A model generated the notes under the pieces. That model was not told where the DNA came from, ran no database searches, and worked only from the letters and a program-made list of their open reading frames with translations. A stretch of 64,000 nt of DNA from Trochalopteron elliotii. Its lineage: Eukaryota > Chordata > Aves > Passeriformes > Leiothrichidae. This document shows positions 34,884 through 48,468 of this stretch, piece by piece; position 1 is the stretch's first letter, and every line of letters begins with the position of its first letter. Position numbers and translations under genes: made by a program. The stretch covers positions 269,255 to 333,254 of the forward strand of contig JANPWX010000644.1 in the NCBI GenBank assembly GCA_024734555.1, written 5' to 3'.

Positions 34884-37780
34884 AACCCATATTTGTTTTG
34901 TACTGTGCTTAGATGAAAAACAACTGTTATGCAACACGTGAAAAACTGTAAGCTCATTGGTAAGACATCTAGAAAGAATTCTTACCCCTGCAGAGTGTAT
35001 ATAGGAATTTCATCATTATTACAAAATGTTTAGAATATTAGCACAGATTTAAGAAGTTAAACATATCTGCAGCAGGATTTTATGTACCTGTGAGTTGTGT
35101 GATGAGAAGGACTGGAATGGGTATAACAGCAGGTAGGTTGCTGTAAGCAGCCACAAGGTCCTTTTAAATGATTCTAGAAGATTCTAGCAACTATCAAACT
35201 ACCTGTAATGAGGAGACCATCTAAACATCAATGAAAATACTCAAGTTACAAAGCAGATTTCATAAAACAAAGACCTCCCACTACCACAACCTCCATGAGC
35301 TAACGTGACAAGACAGCTGTACCAAGCTGCTCAGGGCTGAGCAACCAGACAAATAAATTGCACAGGTGCCAGCTGTACCTGTCACTGATCATCCTCAGAA
35401 TGTGAATATGAAGCTTTGCTGAGTTCAAGATGACAACTGACAGACCTGTTTCCTGATGCCCTTTCCAAGACACCATAATGCTGAAACTAAACCACTCTTA
35501 AGTACTGAGAGTTACAAATTTCTTTTTTGTTTCAGACCAAACTAAATAGTAATCAAGTGAAAGAAGGTGATTAACAAAAGAGATTCACCACCTGGCTTTA
35601 AACCCTTGACTCAGAGTGTGATTAGCTGTTAGATAATAAAATAGCCCTGTACCAGTTCATACAGCTGAAGTCCCTGCTACTGTACAGGGGAGAAGAAGAT
35701 CAAGATGTATATGTCTACCACCCTCCCTTCCTTCTGTGGAGAGCAAGACAGACTCTTCATAGTTGTTATAGTCACAATTTGGGAACTCAGAGTATCTCAA
35801 CTATAGGTTTAAAGTGTCTCCTCCAGAAGGAGGATTTATGTATGCACATGCAAAACTATGAGCTGCTCTATACTAAATTAGGAATTGCTACTTAAAACCT
35901 CACAATAGAGGTTTAGTTAAACTCTTGGCAAACTTACATTTGGGTATCCTACAATTCTCTGATAATATAGTGGATTGACAAAACTTACATCTCACAAATG
36001 TATTAGTTTAGTGTTCAGACTTGGGTGATTTTGGAATAAAATCAGAGCTACTCCAATTTATTGCCATGCATATACATGCACGTACACATATACACACACA
36101 CACACATATCTATATACACATATATATATCTATAGTATGTATGCCAAAATACATACATATATACAGCTTTTCCATATTTGAAATGTGGAAGCTTCTCAGT
36201 TTAAGAAAACCAGGAGACTTTAGCAGATGCCATATTAAAAAATCCTATCCATGCCCACAGCTTTTAAAGAGGAACACAATTTGCATAATATTCACACAAA
36301 ATTCCAGACAGCATATTTGTAATTCAGGTTTGGCTTACAATGTATTCATTTACATTTTATAACATATAAATTCATAACTTTAGCAGTCAAAATAAAAACC
36401 CAAGAATGAAATAAGTTTTTTCCCCATATACCATAAAGAAAAATGAACATATTCAGTACACCAGTAGTACAGTACCAGTCGTACACCAGGGCAATATGTT
36501 TCATATTTGCCCTGGGCACTATATGAAACACAGACCCACTGAGCCTCCTCTTAAAAACCGGCATCTGAAATTCTAATGAAATCTCAGCTGAATTAAGAAC
36601 TTGTCCTCATTCTTCCAAACATAGTAACTCCATATTCATTCCTTCAAGCATGCACCTAAAGCCCCATTGAAGTTAATGGGAGTTACATGGGCACCTAAGC
36701 AGGAGTAACCCCATAAATATTCTTAAAGGGCACATAGTGAAAAAGCAAAGCCTTCACAAGTAGATTTTTTTTTTTAATGATGTAAAATTGTTGCAATTTG
36801 GAATAAGTTTCAAACAGGAAGAAAGAGCAATGGGATGAACTTCCAACCTGGCTTCAAATTACAACAGCAGGAAATCAAGCTGCTTCTTTCAAAACTGGAG
36901 ATAATGGAAAGTCCTCAGATTAGTTATATCTCTCTGCTATTGAGAAAAACTTAAGCAAATTTCTTCAATGACTGTGATGCATGCTCCAAGACTGATGAGT
37001 TTTACTAACCCTTAAAATCTTTGCCTTCAAAAGGTTTTCTTTTCTTTTCAGAAAACAGGACAGCACATTTAAAATAAAACCTGAAAATGTTCTGAACGCA
37101 TTTTCTCTTTTAACTACAGTTTAGGTAAAGGTCATTCTATCTGTTCCATCAAAAGCCAAAAAAAGCAAGGCAGATATAACTGGCTTCCTAGATTTGCTCT
37201 TATTTGTTGAGTCCCATAAAAATAGATAAGGAAAACATAAATCCAACATTGGGGAAGAAAAGAATAGCATTTTTCAGAGAATTGTGGAAACAGCTTCATG
37301 AATTTGCATTCACTTGCAAATCTAAAAATACCTCACTAAATCAGTGGCTGCATTACTTTTATTTCCACATAGGGGATCTTAATAGTGCATGGAATTAAGA
37401 AATTACCATGACTCATCATAATCACCAGGCTGGTCCAGGATATTTTTCAGCATGAGAAAACACTGACACCACTCTTTTACATATTTTGCCTACACAAGCA
37501 CCTCAAAAATCCAAGATATGTGCTGCAAGGGTGGGGAGAAATTACATGGCAGCAGGGAGGGAATATCTCTCCTACAGTTAACATATAACTACCACTTTTC
37601 TCAGTTCCATAAACAAGCTGAGCAAATAAGTCTGGATGGTTCACACACACACACAACTTGTTGTCCTCTCTGATGACTTCTCCCCTCACCTTCCCAGCCT
37701 GGGGATCACTCATATTGCTATGCACAAAATACCTACTGCACTTGCTCCCCAATCCCAAGTTGTTTGTACTTGAATTCACC
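34884..37780. other. No recognised gene; AC/AT microsatellite at 36081-36130
   Basis: AT-rich unassigned sequence. A mixed (CA)n/(TA)n microsatellite lies at about 36081-36130. Short ORFs (for example 36021-36362) cover the microsatellite or are chance frames. Confidence 0.4.
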
Positions 37781-38159
37781 CGTTTCCTCTCTGTATCCAT
37801 CCAGTCCCTTATTTTGTCCTCAATCTCATCAATATTATATTTTGGGGTCTCAATCTGAGTCTTTCTTTAAAAATTTACTGCAATTCTCAGCTTCTCCGCA
37901 AAGGCTTTTAACTCCTTTCCTCACAATGATCTTTCTACTGCCTCAAATTTACATTCAAATTCAGTTTCTGTACCATCACAGTGTCCTTTAGCATTCCATT
38001 CATGCAGCAGACCAAATTTATCATAAGCTTCTTTATCCAATTCCCACATTTTTTCCAATGAAGACTGCACAAACTGGTCCCTGCTCTTCCAATACATTAC
38101 AGTTTCTTGTTCTAACCTATTCCGATAATTGTCCCTATGTCTCTATATCTTTTACATTC
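37781..38159 (-). pseudogene. Unidentified decayed coding block, possible lost exon
   Basis: On the minus strand one frame from 38142 down to about 37781 reads as a charged, soluble, protein-like segment of about 120 residues with only two stops (37867-37869 and 37921-37923) and no frameshift. Sub-stretches include YRNRLEQETVMYWKSRDQFV, LEKMWELDKEAYDKFGLLHE and IDEIEDKIRDWMDTERKR. Just upstream (plus 38162-38196) the minus strand is a long pyrimidine tract ending in CATAG, like a splice acceptor. A GTGAAT follows the ...AAACG end, like a weak donor. A third stop (38143-38145) and a frame problem lie between the acceptor and the block. I cannot name the protein. It could be a dead host exon, a retrocopy piece or an ERV fragment. 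Confidence 0.4.
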
Positions 38160-41100
38160 CTATGAAAGAGAGAGAAAAAGAGGAAAAAGAAAAAAGAGAA
38201 TTCTCCATGCTTTTTGTTTCTGTTCAGTCATACCACAGCTCTGGAAATAAGGAAAAGTAACTCTAGGAAATTTTCTGACCCACCATGCATGATATAGAGA
38301 AAGATCTCTGCATATAAATTCTAATGCATTTACCTACCATGTGTACGCTAGTCTCTACAGAACATAGTCAAAGAAATATTTTTCCAAAGCCATATCAAAG
38401 AGGAAAAACATTTTTTAAAAAAGTAGAAAAAGGCAAAGTTTGTGACATTTTGTCATGAAACCAACCTACATCTCAAATGCTGCATCTCTGCTTTACCCCG
38501 TAAGTGCATTAGAACTTGGCAACTAAAGGATTGTAAATATCTTCGTGTTTTTTCCTTTATCTTATTCCATTGAAATGTCTGATCCTTTTTTAGCTGAAAT
38601 TATCCCAAAATAATAAGCCTAAGTGTATACCCACTGTGGCAAAATGTCCACGTTGGCAGGAAAGGTTAGGTTACAGAAATTAGGGTGTCATAACAGTACT
38701 AGCAACCATGAGCTCCATGTGTGATAATTATTAGGTAATCTTTCTTCATTGCACCTTCTATTTTACACTCACTTGAGTTCTTATGTTCCCTCTCACTTAT
38801 TTTGTTTCCATTTTTTTTACTGCCAAATTCGTTGCAGTCTTCGGACAAATCCATGCAAATATGATGGGGCCGTGGGGCAGGAGAAGAGTTAAAAAGTTAG
38901 CTAGCAGTTAAAAAGTTAACTGGCAGTTAAAAAGTGCCACAGAGTCAGGCAGGGTGAAGTGTCATGCTCAGGTGTTTGGTGGTGGTGGTAAATGTGGAAT
39001 AACTGACCTTGGTGCTTTCCCTTCACTGCAAGGTGCGTTGCCACCAGCACAGAGCATCTGCCATTCTTGGAAAAGTGTCAAGGCTGTGTTTCTGTCAAAA
39101 ACATTTTGCTCAAAGCGACAGGGCAAATCTTTATTATAAGCTAGACTTTCTAAGTCAAGGAACCATCGTTTTTTTTCACGAACTGTGGCATAGTCCCCCA
39201 TCAAAAAACACAGTAGCTTACCATAGATGGAACCAATATTAATATGAGAAGGATGAGGATGCAAAGGAGACCTGGGAAAGGAAGAAATCATTTCTCAGTC
39301 CCTACCTTCCCTCCCCAGACACAAATTTATTCCAAACACCTATTGGGAGTATCTAGTTTAAATGAGCAATTGAGTCGGAGTAATGATCTGACCTTTCCCA
39401 AGTATCATCTTACATTAAACACAATTGTTTTAAGACAAAGCGCATGCAGTTATTCAAACTGGGAAGGCATTTTTCTGCTGATGGAAAACAAGCTCCCATT
39501 TTCCACACTGAGCAGCAAAATTTCAGAGCTGTTGAGCCCTGGAGCTTTCTCTAAGTCTTCATTCTTAGAAGCTCTTCTACAGCACTTTTCCAAATCTCTG
39601 AGTTCAAATAACCTAGAAGTATTTTACTGAAACCTAAATCTATTAAATACAAATTGCAGTTAAGTAACACTAAGGATTTGAATAAAACCTGGGATACTAG
39701 GGGTAGTGGAGAGAGAAGAAAGAGATTAAAAAAGGGTGTAAAATCAGAACCTAAAACTCCCAAAATGCAGACAAAAGAATCTGTAGTCATGTGTAACCAA
39801 ACCAAAAAAATTTTTTTTTTTGGTAAATTTTTGTAAATTTTTTGTAAACCAAAAAATGTTTTTGTTTCAGTTTGGTTTGGGTTTTTGTCTTTCTGTAATA
39901 AAATAAAATTAAAATAAAATTAAAAATAGAGTGTGCTGGTTGTTTCAACTAAAGGAACACATCTACAGGAAGTAAACTTGTGCCATTTTTAAAAACTGAT
40001 TAATTCTGAAACATCAGACAGCAAACAGGAAAATAAATTACTTAAATCTTCGTAGAAATTTCACCAACTGCTGTTTTCACTTGCACTACAATCTTGTGAA
40101 GACACTGCATGTCTTTTCTTCATCAGCTATTTCCTAATTTTATCTTTTCATTAAAGGAAAGGAAAGCAAAGACACAAAGAAAGGGAAATCATAATGCAGT
40201 GCAAACAGGCTCGAAAATTATATTTGAAAAAAAATCTGAGGCAATGGTTGCATTTCCAATAATTTCTCTGCGAGATATTTTAGAAAAGAAAGGTGAAAGT
40301 TGATAATCTAAGGGTTGAAATGCATAAATATCCAAGATAACTCCAATCAAAATTCACTTTAGAAGAATGCAAGCTGAGCATTTGTGAGTTCTGAAGGGAG
40401 GTTGTTGGGAGTGTTTTTTACTCTCTTTTTGACTAGCACCACTTAACAGTATAGCCATCTTTGTATCTAAAAGAAAGCTTAGTAATTGCCCCTTAATTTC
40501 AGTTTTAATAGAGACACTGGGTAATTCAGAAACCTGACTAAAAAAGAGAAAATAGTAAATCTGACTTCCCAATTCTAAGATGATAATACTCAAAAAGGTT
40601 TCTGCTCAAAATGTTATATTGTAGCTCAAAAGAAACCTAAACAAAAATGAAAACAAAACCAAACACAAAAGAAAAACACAAACACACACACAGACACACA
40701 GACACAAAAAAAAAAAAAAAAAAAAAAAACCACCTATCCCCACCAAGATAATAGATCTAATCCTTAGGAAAATGTTACAATGGAAATAATCAAAATCTTC
40801 AGAGCCAAGTAAGTGGCTGTTGCATCAAAACAAAAGATTGCTGCTGTATATCGTTTAGTGCTCCTGAAGGGCAGAACAACCCACCTATCCAACAGCCATA
40901 GCCTAGTTTGTTCAGATGTACAAAAATGCTTTGCTTCCCTTCCCCAATAAAGAAGTTATACAGTTTGCTCATATGGAATTCTACACAGAATACTGAATTC
41001 CCCTAGCTCACAGTGAAGTTCAGTTAGGTGTAGGCAGGACAGCACTGGTTCAGTCAGTTATTTGTTAGAAAAATATGGTATAAGATACCTAGTTTCCCAA

Positions 41101-42261
41101 GATTTTTTCAACAATCATTTCACTCAAAGTTTTAAAAAAACTATTTAAAACTTCTTTTCCCTCATATTTTTTCCCCAAACCAAGTGTTTTCTTTGTTTGA
41201 AACCTGTTTTTCTTTTTTTCTAAATCATCCCGTCTCCAACTGGGGAAATAAAAGACACACAACAGTGTGCAGAATAATCAACAGTAGGGGACTGAAAGGG
41301 GATAGAAAGAACTGCAGTTTCATTTTGCCCACTGATACAAATTTTACAAATACAACTTTTTCAATAAAGTCGGAACAGGGAAGTTTTCTCCATTATCACA
41401 TCCATTAAAATTCTCAATACTGCAAAAGCTATTTTTCAGTAAAAACATTTGCAATTTGTCATGGTGACATAAAGCAGAACTAACAAAGGTGAATATATAA
41501 TTTTGCCAGGATTTTCAGAAGTACAGATACTATGCAGAAAGCTTAGTTGTTCGTTTTCTTAAAATGTTTTCTTACTCAACCCAACTCAAAATCAGTATGT
41601 TTTTCACTAAACTTTCACCTAATTTCTGCTTAGAATAAACTGGGTTAAACCATGGCATTAACAAAACTGTGAATTAGCATCTGACTCAGATTAAGACCTT
41701 GTAAGAGTAGGTAAAGAAGACCCAGACACCAGAAGACCCAGAAATTAATATCTTTTTGTACATCTCATCCTATTCTACTCACAAAATATCAGAATGTTTA
41801 CGAGTCTGATAATTTTTTAATAGCGCTATTCATGGTTACTGAGCATCTCGAAAACTCCATAGATTGTAGGAAATGCTTCATTCTTCAACCTCATGTGTGT
41901 GATCATATGGTTTGTATCATGTGTAATCATGCACTGCAACAGTTCGCTAGAGTAGGTTAAGCCTCACAGAATTCAAAGACTACCCATGCATTTCAAACCA
42001 AAGGATTTTTTTCTGGACAAAGTCAACATTGATCAGCTCTGTGCACAGAGCTGCACAATTCAGTAGAGCAGAGATACTCCCCTTTACACTTGTAAAGGAA
42101 ATGTGGATTTTACATTCAAATGGGGGAAATATTCATGCACTTAAACGAAATACCTTTCCTCCACCTTTTTCCAGCTCCTATTCCATCATTCCAAGGTCCA
42201 CTCCTTCCCTCTTATTATCGCCACAGGTTAATCAGTCCCTTCAGCAAGGTGAAGAGAGAGG
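38160..42261. other. No recognised gene; short tandem and low-complexity tracts
   Basis: Contains a ~19-bp tandem repeat (about 2.5 units of GTTAAAAAGTTARCTRGCA) at 38888-38935, T/A-rich low-complexity sequence at 39805-39930, and a CA-rich tract running into an A run at 40645-40729. Otherwise AT-rich unassigned sequence with no protein-like frame. Confidence 0.5.
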
Positions 42262-43585
42262 TGTGTTATGATCCAATTAGTGAGAGATGGCTCTGCCCAA
42301 ATTAAGGTGCAAATGAGTCCATCTGCCAAAGTTAATAATAGGGATTTTATTTAACAGTAAATGTGAGGTAAAAAGAATGAAAAAAATAGAAAAGCGGGGA
42401 GAGGGAGGGAGGGAGAGAGAGAAAGAAAGAGGGAGAGAGAGAGAGAGGGAGAGGGGGAGAGGGGGAGAGAGAAAGAGAATGAGCAAGAGATCAGGCAGAA
42501 GATCCTCACTATCCATGGATCCAGAGGCTTCATGTTGGTCCTTCTTCACCCTGGGCTTCTCAGTTATGGGGGGTCCAGGGTCATTCTTCTGGGGACACCA
42601 CCTTTACGTAGTCCGAGTTCTGGGTAGCCATGGGGTGGTTGCAGATGCCATCACATAACTTCAGGTGATATGTGTGTGAGCAGTTGCTTCTTTTCCCAGT
42701 TTGCCACAGTGGGAATTTTTGTCCGGATGCATAAACCAAGATATACTAAACCATAGCTTGCCTCACTAGGCCTGGAATTAGCTCCGTCTTGCCACAGATT
42801 CCTCTTTTCTGTGCTTATGTCAAGTTCATGCTTCAAGGTCTGATCTTATGGCAAGCTCCTTGGGTGGCCATCACAGTGTTTCAGACAGGCAGCTGTGCTC
42901 TTTAGTCCTTATAAGGTGGAGGACACTGGCTACCCTCAGTACAAAGCTGTATCTCTCTGCTCCTTTCTTCTCCCACTTTTCCCCTGCTCCAGTGAGTGGC
43001 CCCCATGGGATCTGCAGTTCTTTCAGGAATATTCATCTGCCCTAGCATTGGTTTTCCACAGGCCACAGTAAGTATTTTCTCCATCACCATGTAGCATGCC
43101 ATTGTGCTCTCTTGGCAATTCTCCCCTTGGGGCTCTCAGGGCTGTCTCTCTCACTATTCCCTTCACCATTCTGCCCTCTCTTATCACTGCTGTTCCCAAG
43201 GCACTGCCATGGGCTGTGAGGCTCAGCCATGCCCTGCAGTGGATCTGCTGGAAATGGCTGGAAGAAGCTGCATCCAGCACAGAGAAGCCTTGGATGTTCC
43301 TCACAGTGGGACCCCAACAGCCCCCTCACTACAAAAACCTGCTCACCTACAGCCAATACACTGGTTTATGTACTCCCTACATCCTTCTTCCTGCACAGGG
43401 TGCAGTGCTGCATCCCCACAGGTTCTGTGTCAGCCTGGAAAGCTGTCAGGCCTCACCAGCGAGCAGAACAAGCCCCATGTACCTCAGTCTGCTGCATGCC
43501 CTCAGTTTTTACAGCAGTCCCTCTTGTTGCCCTTCACACCCATCACTGATTTCAGTCCTGAGCTTTGACTGTCCATCACAATACA
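42262..43585 (-). mobile_element. Probable LTR (ERVK-like, minus), ends approximate
   Basis: Minus-strand U5-like sequence ends '...TTGGATCATAACACA' at the left edge, and 'ttaaataaaatccc' (minus, near 42336-42354) supplies a polyadenylation signal. A TATA-like CCTTATAAGG lies near 42907-42916. The right end is placed at a TGTATTGTGATGG-like minus start, without a matching duplication. A (GA)n expansion interrupts the R/U5 part at 42396-42478. The ORFs at 43096-43614 are chance frames in GC-rich LTR sequence. Confidence 0.5.
42396..42478. repeat. (GA)n/(GGGA)n microsatellite
   Basis: Nearly pure purine tract of GA, GGGA and GAAA units. It is the source of the Lys/Arg/Glu-rich and Leu/Ser/Pro-rich ORFs over it. 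Confidence 0.9.
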
Positions 43586-44135
43586 TTGCAGCAATATCTT
43601 TATATTCCTCCTAGAATGCCCATCCCTCCTTCCACCTTCTATGGAAGTGGCTTTTTAGTGCCTTTTTAAAATTTGATCTCAGTTTGGATTTTCCTGTTTA
43701 TCCATGTCTTCATTTACTTCAAGGTTCTCCAAAAGGCAGAAGTTCCATACAATGCAAGGCTGCACTTCCATTATTATTCCCCAATCTATATGTGAACCAT
43801 TAAGTGTAATCCAAAGTTTGTAATGTAAACTCATCATTTGCTGTCAAATATATTGCTAGGCTTTTATGCGTTGTGCCTGGCTTGAAAATTGCTTGCAAGA
43901 ACTGTACTACTGCCATTTTTCATTAATATGAGTCACAGCATCAAGGTTTCCCAAGGTTAACCTTGGTAAATCTATAAAAATTCTTCTCATATACATTTGG
44001 CAATTGCAATATTGCAGATTTTGCAGCAGTTGCCCTCACAATCCAGACCCTCAGCCTCAAGAAATCTCTATGAGATTATGACACTTGACAGGATATTTGT
44101 CAAAGCATTAAAATCAAGCAGGTGAACAAACCTAT
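43586..44135. other. No recognised gene or element
   Basis: Unassigned AT-rich sequence between two LTR-like regions. Confidence 0.35.
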
Positions 44136-44780
44136 TGAGGGGTTGACGCGGCCAGGAGCCAGGCACTCACGAAAAACCATTTATTCGTTTTCTTCTGCTA
44201 TAGTTGAGCAGAGGAGGGGGAAAGAAAAGACCAAAGGGACACATGAGTTGAGGTAAGGATCGGGAAGAAACACTTCAAGGGCAAAATAGGCTCAAAATTT
44301 AAAAAGTATAAAGAAAAATTTATTAACAAAATTAAAAGAAGATAATGAGAACTAAAATAAACCTTTAGTCTTTTTTTCCTTCCCACCAACACTGCAGAAA
44401 AACAAAACATGGGGTTTTTAGTCAGTTTGTGTCCTAGGGTGACTATGTACCCCCAAATCGTCTGTTCTGTGTTCTGTACCTTTAAGACTGGTTCTGAGAG
44501 TGAGCAGGGAAAGAAGAAGCGCGCAGTTTGTTTTGAGAAACAAACTCACTCCTCTGAATCTGCTCTCGCCNATTTCCTCCCAAATTTGCCCTAAACCAGG
44601 ACAGTTTGTCACTTCTAAAAATCTTTCTTCCATTTGCTTAGGGAGAAGAGTCTCTTTTCGCTATGCTGTGGAGTCCTTCCCATGGGAGACAGTTCTCTGT
44701 GAACTTTTCCAACGTGGCTTTAATTTTCATGAGTAGCAGTCCCACCCAACCTGCTGCAACCTAAGTCCCTCCCACGGTCA
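44136..44780 (-). mobile_element. LTR/ERV fragments (minus), including family H copy 2
   Basis: The left part (44136-44200) reads on the minus strand as a polyadenylation region (CGAATAAATGGTTTTTCGTG) followed by a U5-like end. The right part (about 44440-44720) matches, in reverse complement, the family H element at 23278-24752 through the 'accagtcttaaaggta' and 'tttagggcaaatttgggagga' blocks. Whether this is one element or two joined fragments is unclear. One undetermined base (n) lies at 44571. Confidence 0.5.
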
Positions 44781-45559
44781 AAAGCGTTTTCCTGAACTAT
44801 AAGGTGTGGGTCATTTTAGTTCATGGGGTATAGTCTTTTAAGGATGAGGTGTTCTAGTTTGGAAATAAGGGTGTTCTTCTATCTTTGGAAGCAACAGTTC
44901 TCTCTCTGTTCAAGTTCCTTAAAAGATTATAGCTTTTCAGCAACCACGGACTCCAGCATGAGTATCTTTTCTCATGGCTGCGGGTAGACGTTTACATCCC
45001 CACATGCACTTCATGAATTACAGGGAAAAACATTCTGTCATCACAGTTTGTAAAAGATTCTCAGCTCCAATGCTAGGAGCACCTCCTCTTACTCCTCTAT
45101 CTTTTGCACCTACTTTAGTGTTGCTGTGTTGTTCTCCTCACATGTCTTCGCCTTTTCCCTTTCTCTGACTCAGGACAGAATGATGTCTGTAGGTTCCTTT
45201 GTTCTCAAGTTCTATCAATTAGAAAGTTTTTATAGAGTTCTGCAGCACTGAAAGATTGATCCCATCCAGTCTCTGCATTGGGGAATTGTTCGCCATGCCT
45301 CTCACTGCTGATCACATGGTCTCTGCTGGCACTGTGCGAGTTGTGCTGGCTGCCAGCTTTACTCAGTGCCTCTCTTCATGCGGGATGCCAAAAAAGAAAA
45401 GCTGCTGTCACCACTTTTGCCCTTCTGTCTGCAGCATGGCTAGCCAAAAGCAGCCAAGCAAATAAAGTTCATTGCAAGCCATGCCGAGATAGCAGCAGTT
45501 GCATGGTGCCACCCTGGCTGCATGGCCCTGGCCATGCTGATCTTGGCCATGAGTCCACT
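44781..45559. other. No recognised gene; possibly more ERV-derived sequence
   Basis: Mixed composition, with short ORFs (44974-45168, 45278-45646) that show no known motif. Confidence 0.3.
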
Positions 45560-46020
45560 CTCAGCTGCATAGGTGCTCCTGATGTTAGTCCTGGTGTTGC
45601 CTGGAAGGCTGACCTGAAACAGAGACTGGACAGAGCTAGAGAATAAAGTAGGTATTTATTGAAAGGTCTCCAGGATCCACCCTGGGCAGGAGAGGAGCCC
45701 GACCAAGGCTGTGCCCCGGTGGACCAAGAATAGTCACAAAAAATGGCTCCCCGGTCACGAGACCTTACACTTTTATAAGTTTTGGTTCATTTGCATATTG
45801 AGGTTTAATTGTCCAATTACAGCTTCAGATTGTGAGGTCTCATCCTTCTTGTTCCTCCCTTGAGTCCACTGTTGTTTATACTTTAGGGCCTGAAAGGTGT
45901 CCTTGGTTCTCCTCAGAAAAAGGATTTGTTTTGTCTACCTATTCTGTGAAGAGAGCTTACTGCCACTTAATTTGAGGCTCAGAACTACATCCCTAGGCAG
46001 CACAGAATCTGCAAACATGA
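45560..46020 (-). mobile_element. Probable solo LTR F (minus), ends approximate
   Basis: On the minus strand a TATA-like ACTTATAAAAGTG (near 45771) precedes a GC-rich stretch and a polyadenylation region (CAATAAATACCTACTTTATT near 45645-45664). This is the usual LTR order. Termini and duplication not resolved. Confidence 0.5.
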
Positions 46021-46964
46021 AAACTAAAACTTAAGGCATCACTGGCAGCACTGTCTCAGCTGTGTGTCTGCTTGGCGGTGCCAGGATGACCTCTCCAGCG
46101 GCATGAGCCCAATGGCCATGCTGGGAAAGAGCCCTGGCAGCTGCGCCAGGAAGGGGCCCAGGGGCCCCATCCCCACCTCTCAGAGTGGAGGAAGAAAAGA
46201 AGTGAGCACCTTTTTTTACTTCTTAAATATGCCATCACAGAGGAGTTGATAACTTCTCTAATTGGGCCAGCCAGTATGTCCATTGTCAGAACCTTTAGGG
46301 ATTGGCTCTGCGGGACATAGTAGAAGTTTCAAGGACCTTCTGTCTCAGAAGCAGCCTCTGTGGTTTCCCCCACCCCTACTAAAAATCATATTGCATTAAA
46401 CTAACACAAAACCATATTCTGATATCTGACCACATATGTCAGGACAGTCAGGAGAGTCTAAGCTAAGAGTTAACTGGCACAGCTTGTGCATGCAAAACTT
46501 AGAACTGGAACAATTTCCCAAGCCACTGGCTCTCATTCTCTGATGTTACAGAGGTCACTCTACTGTAGTTCTCTCTATAGATGCATCACGTACCAACCTA
46601 CTAAGCATAATTCAGTCACCATCTCTCAATACACAAAAGTTACTTCAAAACAGAATTCCTCTGAGATATATAAACTTCCATTGAATTCTGTACGTAGGTT
46701 TGAGTAAAGGCTAGTTTTTCACCCACTTCTTGCACTAACAATGAGCTTTAGTTTAAATAGGCTTTTTATTTCAGTAATCTTTACCTGCCTTCATGCATCT
46801 TTAAAAGATAAACATCTGTTCTCAGATTTCATTTTACCAAGTTCTCATAGCACCCTCAGGGTCTCTTTCCCAAATATTCATACCCATTATTTGTGTTTGT
46901 AGTTTAGTACACTGTTCTTGAACATGGATGAACAGAATTGTCCACAGCACTCTAGATGAATCTA
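46021..46964. other. No recognised gene or element
   Basis: A GC-richer block at 46030-46290 could belong to the U3 of the neighbouring LTR. The rest is AT-rich and unassigned. Confidence 0.35.
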
Positions 46965-47516
46965 TGTGATGGTTTGAAAGCAAAACTAGTGAGAGGCTCC
47001 AAGTCAGAAATACAATTTAATAGGAAAAGAAAAAAAAAGAAATAAAATAAATGCAATAATACAAAAGACCCCTGACAGAATCAGAATACAACCTGAGCAA
47101 GAGGATGGAAGCAGCAATCCCGTAGAAAGGTCTGGTAGCTCTGATCCTCTGTAGATCCAGTGGGTAAGGTACCCCGTATTGTCCCAGATCCCAGATTATA
47201 TGCAGGTGAGAATGCTTGGCTCCTCCCCCTGGGTGGAGCATCTCACAATGGAATAATGAGTCATACAGGGGGGTCCTTGATGGCCCATTAACGGGAGATA
47301 ACTCCTGGTGGGAGTTATCTGTAAGTCATCAGCAGGCCATTAACAGAAAACACGTTATCAAAAGACCCATTAGCAGAGGACACCTTAACAAAAGACACCC
47401 TAACAGAAAGAGGGAGGGGAGAGTCTGGAAGAATGCTGCTTCAGCAATAGGTTTCCACAGTTCATGAAGATGGTGGTAGAATACTCCGTGCACGTTCTAC
47501 ACCACAACCCAGGACA
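46965..47516 (-). mobile_element. Solo LTR C1 (minus), 5-bp duplication
   Basis: On the minus strand it starts TGTCCTGGGTTGTGG and ends CAAACCATCACA. The flanks are ATCTA at 46960-46964 and 47517-47521. It aligns with LTR C2 (56035-56594) along its length ('gtgagaggctccaagtcagaaatacaat', 'agaaaggtctggtagct', 'gcttggctcctccccctg'). The 5-bp duplication suggests ERVL-type integration. Confidence 0.88.
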
Positions 47517-47521
47517 ATCTA

Positions 47522-48326
47522 GCAGCACCTTTTACAAAATATTGCTATTTTCCATATTTCATCCATGCAGATTTTGCATTTTTCCTTCATTTCTCCACTT
47601 GGGTCTTTTGCATTTGTCTTCTTCCCCATGTCACATAACACTGGTGATGTAGACTTGCAACATTAAAGCTGTCATTTTTCTGCCCAACATTTCTTCAATA
47701 ACCACCCCAATTCATACAGAAATTCTTGTAATTAATCCTTATTTCAACAACCATATCTGTGTCATCATTCAGTGTCTTCCAATTCATTTCATTATCCATC
47801 CTATGGCATTAGAAAAATTATTTGCTATGTCCTAAGCTGCATCATAAAATAAACATATTTATTATATTGTTTGCTTAGCAGCATTCAGGATTGTATGTTT
47901 TAGAAAAATCCCCAGCCACCTGCATTTCAACACTAGATGCTGAGCAGCAAGTAGCCTACATGGTTGAGTTTCTGCTGGGAATTTAATTTTTATTACAACT
48001 CTGAGCACAGAAATTACTGTGCTAAAATGCTAAAGGTATAGGTGCAGCTGAAGTCTGGCAGAAAAACAGAGAAAAAAAATCAAAATAATGCATATCATGC
48101 AGTGTTCTGGGCAAATAATGCTGAGAAATGAAATATTTTATTAATTATGAAGTATTTTAAGTAACCGACAATATTTTCAGAGAACTTTAGAGGCTGATAA
48201 TTTCTCATATTTTGTCTAGCATTTTAGTATGAGCACATATAATCCATCCTTACAATGTGCTGGGGTGCCCTTGCAACTAGTAAATGTTATGCCTTAGAAC
48301 TATGTGGGATATCTTTGGACAGTTTC
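47522..48326. other. No recognised gene or element
   Basis: AT-rich unassigned sequence. Confidence 0.4.
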
Positions 48327-48468
48327 CATGTTGTAGTGGTTTCACATTCACTGAAATCTGTTTTGCCAAATTTAGTGTAGTGGTTTGAGTGTCTACTCTC
48401 TTTTCCCTCTGGGAGATAGGATTTGGGAGAAATAGGCAAAACAGGCCCAACTTAAAAGTAATCAGATC

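Noticed and set aside
40645..40729. Possible CRISPR-like or telomere-like repeat
   Set aside because: It is a CA-rich tract running into poly(A), with no regular unit and spacer.
42277..42658. Low-complexity ORFs (Ser/Leu/Pro or Glu/Arg rich)
   Set aside because: Direct translation of a (GA)n tract.
43096..43614. 172- and 154-residue overlapping plus ORFs
   Set aside because: Two frames open over the same GC-rich LTR sequence, no motif in either, and LTR features read on the other strand.
44571..44571. Single ambiguous base (n)
   Set aside because: An unresolved base call in the assembly, not a biological signal.
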